NCBI GenBank assembly: GCA_032358165.1
Contig: JAALGY010000053.1
Location: forward strand, 2,728,001 to 2,792,000
DNA: 64,000 bases
Origin: Diplosphaera chodatii
Taxonomy: Eukaryota; Chlorophyta; Trebouxiophyceae; Prasiolales; Stichococcaceae
Direction of reading: 5' to 3'
Numbering within the stretch: position 1 is the stretch's first letter; each line of letters begins with the position of its first letter. Shown one piece after another: positions 60,543 to 64,000 of the stretch. The position numbers and the translations under genes are program-made. The notes beneath the pieces were generated by a model, which was given only the letters and a program-made list of their open reading frames with translations, searched no databases and was not told where the DNA came from.

Positions 60543-63500
60543 ATGGCCGCGGCACCAGTAGGGGCGGACGATGCCGAGGCGGCTTCCCAGGTACTGCCTA
60601 TGACCTCTTGCCGCAGGGCTGGAAAAGCCGCTGTGGCCTCCAAGGCACGTCTGCTGTGCCAAATGCCGTCTGCGCAGTCCGTCACTGCACTCCGCATGGG
60701 AGCGGCTGGCCATGCGGCGTGGCGCGATTCACTGCAGGGCCAGGCGCAGGCGCAGCACGCGGAGCCGCCGCCCGGGCCGCACATGCTGGCGCGCACGGTG
60801 CTGCCGCCCAGCGTGTTCACCCGCGCGGCCGCCGGCAGCTTCACCGGCCGCTGCCCTGCGGCGGCGGCGGCGCCCTCTGCTGCAGCGGGCGCGGCAGCGG
60901 GCGCGGCAGCACCGTGTGCCGCTGCCGCCACGGCCGCAGCGGCAGAGGCGGCTGCCAGAGGGCCGGCGCCGACGGAGGTCGTGCTCGCAAGCGCCACCAG
61001 CCTGCTGCTGATGCGCGTTTGGCCGGCGGCGCCAGCGGCAGGCAGGGCCAGCGTCGCCGACGCTGCAGCCGAGCCTGCCGCAATGGCAACGGCAGACGCC
61101 GAGGATGCAGCAGGCGCCGCCCCCGGTGACGGCAGCGGCCTGGGCACCGGGCAGGGGGCGCACGAGGTCTTGTGCGAGCAGCCGGCGTTTGGCGCGATCA
61201 TGGCCGTCGCGGCCTTCCGCCACCCCTCTCCTGCCGCAGCCCAGGTGGCTGTCGCTGCTGCTACACTCCTACTTCGGGACGTGCTTGCTGCGTGATACAC
61301 ATGAGATGGACAGACGTTGTTCAAGGGCCTCGTGGACCCACCAGTGCATGCTGATCGCGGTGCTGGCTGAGGCATCTGTACTCCTCGGCACAGTAACATT
61401 GAGAGTGCGCCGCTGCGACATCGCTGTGTGGCAGTTGCATGCACTCACCTTCACCGTCGCTGGTCCCAGGGCTCTGGGCGGGACCTGCTGCTGGTGCTGC
61501 TGGCGCACAGCCCGCAGCTGCTGGCGCTGCGCTTCGACGCCAGCTGCGGCAGGTGGCTCACCTCGCCTCCCTCGCTCACCGCCTGCCGCTTGCCAGCTGC
61601 GGTGCTTGCCTGCCGTGACATGGAAGCAAATGCTGCTGTGGACCTGTCGTGGGCGTTGGCAAAAGACAGCATGCGCCGACGCCTGCCATCCGGGCACGCC
61701 CTGCCCCAAGGAGTCACTCGCATCCGCCCTGTGCAGGTTTGTGTCGGCGGCGCGCGTCGGCTGCGGGCTGGGCGGGGACTCCCACCTGGGTCAGGGGGAC
61801 CCGAGGGCTGGGCCCGCCAGCCTGGCGGCGGCGCCGGGCGGCGCGGCGCTCGCCATCGCGCCCCGCCTCGGCAACCCTGTGGTGAGTTGGCGGTCTGTCA
61901 CCGTTGGATGTAGAGTGATTTCGCATGCTGCATGCGGCAGCTCGAGCGCTTGATCGGCACCAGCATGTCCCCCGGTGCCTGTTGAGTGCGTCACGCAGCA
62001 ACATGCAGTCTGCTGCTCTGGGCCGGGGAATGGTCACAACAGTGCTGCTGATCAGTTCTATCGGTCGCCACCTCCTGCACATTCGCTGGCAGTACAGCGC
62101 TCACTCTGCTGGTGTTTGCTCTTAAAGAAAAATAGGTGTCGCATCAGCCTCACTGCAGACAGGCAAGGGATGCATGTGTCAGCTTGCTTCCGGAAACATC
62201 TCAGGTGCTGCTGCCGAGGCTGGATGGGGGCTTCTCGGCGCCTGCAGCATTGCTCATCAGTGCGGTTGGTGCGCCAAACCCCGACCCGGCGGTGGCGCAG
62301 CTGCGGGAGCAGTGCGATCTGGCGCCGGCGCCGCCAAAGCCGCCGGAAATCCTCAGCATGTGCTTTGCCGGTGCGGGCTTCGCAGGCATGCACAGCAGCT
62401 GCCTCGTCGTGGACAGTGTGTCTGTTCAGGTCTTGCACATCAAACATGCACCGAGGCAGCTCACTGCCTGCCGTGAACTTGTGTCCGGTCGAAAAACCGT
62501 TCCTGTATTGCTGGTGAAGTGAAGCGCATGCATCTGCAGACTGTGCTGAGCCGACGCTGCTGGTGCTGGGCCGCGTCAACGGCTCTCCGCTCCGCTTGTG
62601 GCGCTGCTTGCTGGCAGGCTCCGCGCCAACATGCTCCCTGGTGATGCTTCTGAGTCAGCCCTCGCTGTGCAAGTGGTAGTTTGGTCTTGTAGGTTGCATT
62701 TAACAACATCTGTCAACGATAGAACCTCTGCTGGTTTTCTGGTGTTCACGAGTGCCACTGTTCTCAACACCCTTTGTCAGGTACTCTGGTGTATCGTCAT
62801 CCCACATCTGGTTGCCTGACAGGCCCGTTGATACCAGGTTGTCTGCCGCTTTCCAGATCCACAGTTGCCACTTCACTCGTCAAGTAATGTCAGGTCGTGC
62901 ATTCATTGGCAGATTGTGGAGCTGGTGGTGGTGGGCAGCTGGCCCAGCGCCCGTATGCGGTGCGTGCCGCCGCACGTGCTCCCAGCGGCGCCCTTCGCCA
63001 TCGAAGCCGTCCCCGGCGTGCCCAACGGTGCGCCGGCAGCACCCTGCCGTATGCAACACATGCAATGGCATGGACTTCGGGTTCTGCAGAGCATGAAAGC
63101 AAGTAGCTTCCGGCATTTGCAGCTGCCATCAGTGCCGTTTCTTTGCCTCATGTACTGGAGGTGCTGTCGGTCGTGGCAGTGTGCTCAATGATCCTGTGCT
63201 TGAGCAGCAAAACCTTTAGGTCTGCTGCTGATCGGCAGGTCGTTTCCACTCTGCAAATAGCGACCTCAGAATGCCGTCGACTATAGCCATCTTGCGTTGC
63301 CAGCTGGAAACATCGCAGCTGCACCCTGCAGGAGTGCTGCTGCTGACGCCCTTCGAGGCGCGGGCCATCAGCTGGAGCATGCCGGAGGCTGACAAACCGG
63401 GCGGCGGCGCTAGCGGAGCTGCTGGCGGCGCCGTGCGGGCGCTGAGCCTGCGCCTGCTGGCCCGCTGGCGCCTGGACGCTGGAGATGCTGGTGTGCGCCT

Positions 63501-64000
63501 GTCCACGCCGCTGTATGACCTGATGTCCCGCAAAGCTGGAACAGCAGCTGCAGGGTGTGCTGACATGACGTGCAGCAGGGGCCGTGCAATTGCTCTGGAT
63601 GGTACAGTTGCTCATGTCATACGGTCAACTCGAGACCTCCGGTGGCGCAGGTGAGGTGGGTTTCGCGGAAGCCAGGCGAGCCGCGCGGCACCAGCCGCCC
63701 CGGGGCCTGTGCGCGGCCTGGGCCTGGGGCAGCCGCGGCCCCCCTGCAGCGCCGCGACGGCAGCAGGATGCCGGAAGCAGCGCCGTCAGCGGCGGCGGCG
63801 GCGTCTGGATGGCGGTGGATATTCCCACCGCAGACCTGGCTGCCGCAGGCATTCCCGCGGTGGCCGCGGCCGGCTCCGGAGGTGACGCGAGGCCCGGGAC
63901 GCAGCAGGAAGCAGGAGGCAGCGGGGCAGCAGGCGGACAGTCAGGCCGGCAGCAGGAAGCGGGACCGCCCGGCCGGCCGCCGCCGCTGCCGCAGCTGCTG
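60543..64000 (+). CDS. CPSF-A/DDB1-superfamily protein, 5' part (runs off the window)
   Basis: Exon 1 (60543-60590, MAAAPVGADDAEAASQ) and exon 2 (60738-61244) join in phase 0. Exon 2 reads PHMLARTVLPPSVFTRAAAG, a low-complexity Ala-rich insert, TEVVLASATSLLLMRVWP and HEVLCEQPAFGAIMAVAAF. The next exons give GRDLLLVLLAHSPQLLALRF, FVSAARVGCGLGGDS, PPEILSMCFAG, PTLLVLGRVNGSPLRLWRC, VELVVVGSWPSARMRC and GVLLLTPFEARAISW. Near the right edge the open frame reads VWMAVDIPTADLAAAGI. The series of beta-propeller blades in this order matches the N-terminal (MMS1_N) half of CPSF-A proteins. It most resembles the divergent plant member typified by Arabidopsis At3g11960 rather than DDB1, SF3B3 or CPSF160. 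Such proteins scaffold RNA-processing or ubiquitin-ligase complexes. The 3' half is outside the window. Confidence 0.65.

Noticed and set aside
60073..60555. 160-codon minus-strand frame upstream of the CPSF-A-like gene
   Set aside because: It overlaps the opposite gene's start and shows no conserved pattern. It could only be kept with transcript evidence.
60365..61444. A 359-codon open frame on the minus strand
   Set aside because: It lies opposite the in-frame, family-like exon 2 of the CPSF-A-like gene and is Ala/Ser-rich only because the other strand is Ala-rich and very GC-rich. It is a shadow.
1..64000. tRNA genes, rRNA genes, CRISPR arrays and bacterial insertion sequences
   Set aside because: No tRNA box B (GTTCGAATC-like) with a matching cloverleaf, no rRNA core sequence, no regular spacer-repeat array and no transposase motif were seen. 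The gene structure is eukaryotic.

Overview
The window is nuclear DNA of a eukaryote, most likely a green alga (Chlorophyta). The evidence is: every recognisable gene is split into many short exons; exons are very GC-rich and introns less so, usually with GT (sometimes GC) donors and (T)GCAG acceptors; there is a starch-phosphorylating alpha-glucan water dikinase with CBM45-like modules; and there is a short tract of the plant-type telomere heptamer (CCCTAAA). No species can be named from sequence alone. Nothing in the window looks like an operon, a CRISPR array, an rRNA or a tRNA.

Layout, left to right: MPP6-like nuclear exosome cofactor (+, 585-2082); METTL21-type protein methyltransferase (-, 2447-4556); small YfiM/DUF2279-like protein whose 5' end is not found (-, 4856-5304); unknown four-span membrane protein (+, 6472-9147); glucose-6-phosphate 1-epimerase of the apospory-associated protein C type (-, 10289-12926); secreted CAP/PR-1 protein (+, 13396-14846); secreted M43-type zinc metalloprotease (-, 15773-18141); a 17-kb, very intron-rich NUP205 nucleoporin gene (+, 19210-36179); WDR83/MORG1 WD40 protein (+, 37175-39805); a 13-kb alpha-glucan water dikinase gene (+, about 41016-54237); a large unrecognised gene (-, 55172-59504); and the 5' part of a CPSF-A/DDB1-superfamily protein that runs off the right edge (+, 60543-64000). 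Genes mostly sit as convergent or divergent pairs separated by 0.3-1.2 kb of lower-GC DNA.

By theme, MPP6, WDR83, NUP205 and the CPSF-A protein belong to RNA processing and nuclear transport. The dikinase and the epimerase belong to starch and hexose-phosphate metabolism. The CAP protein and the metalloprotease are secreted. The remaining genes are a methyltransferase, membrane or hypothetical proteins.

Non-coding points worth attention are: three local duplications of exon edges into the neighbouring intron; an AT-rich, coding-like 0.2-kb segment inside a dikinase intron; three tandem TACTAAC branch-point motifs in front of one acceptor; a telomere-repeat tract touching an exon end; and several introns that keep frame only with a GC donor. 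All exon boundaries were read by eye from frame and splice-site consistency, without transcript data.
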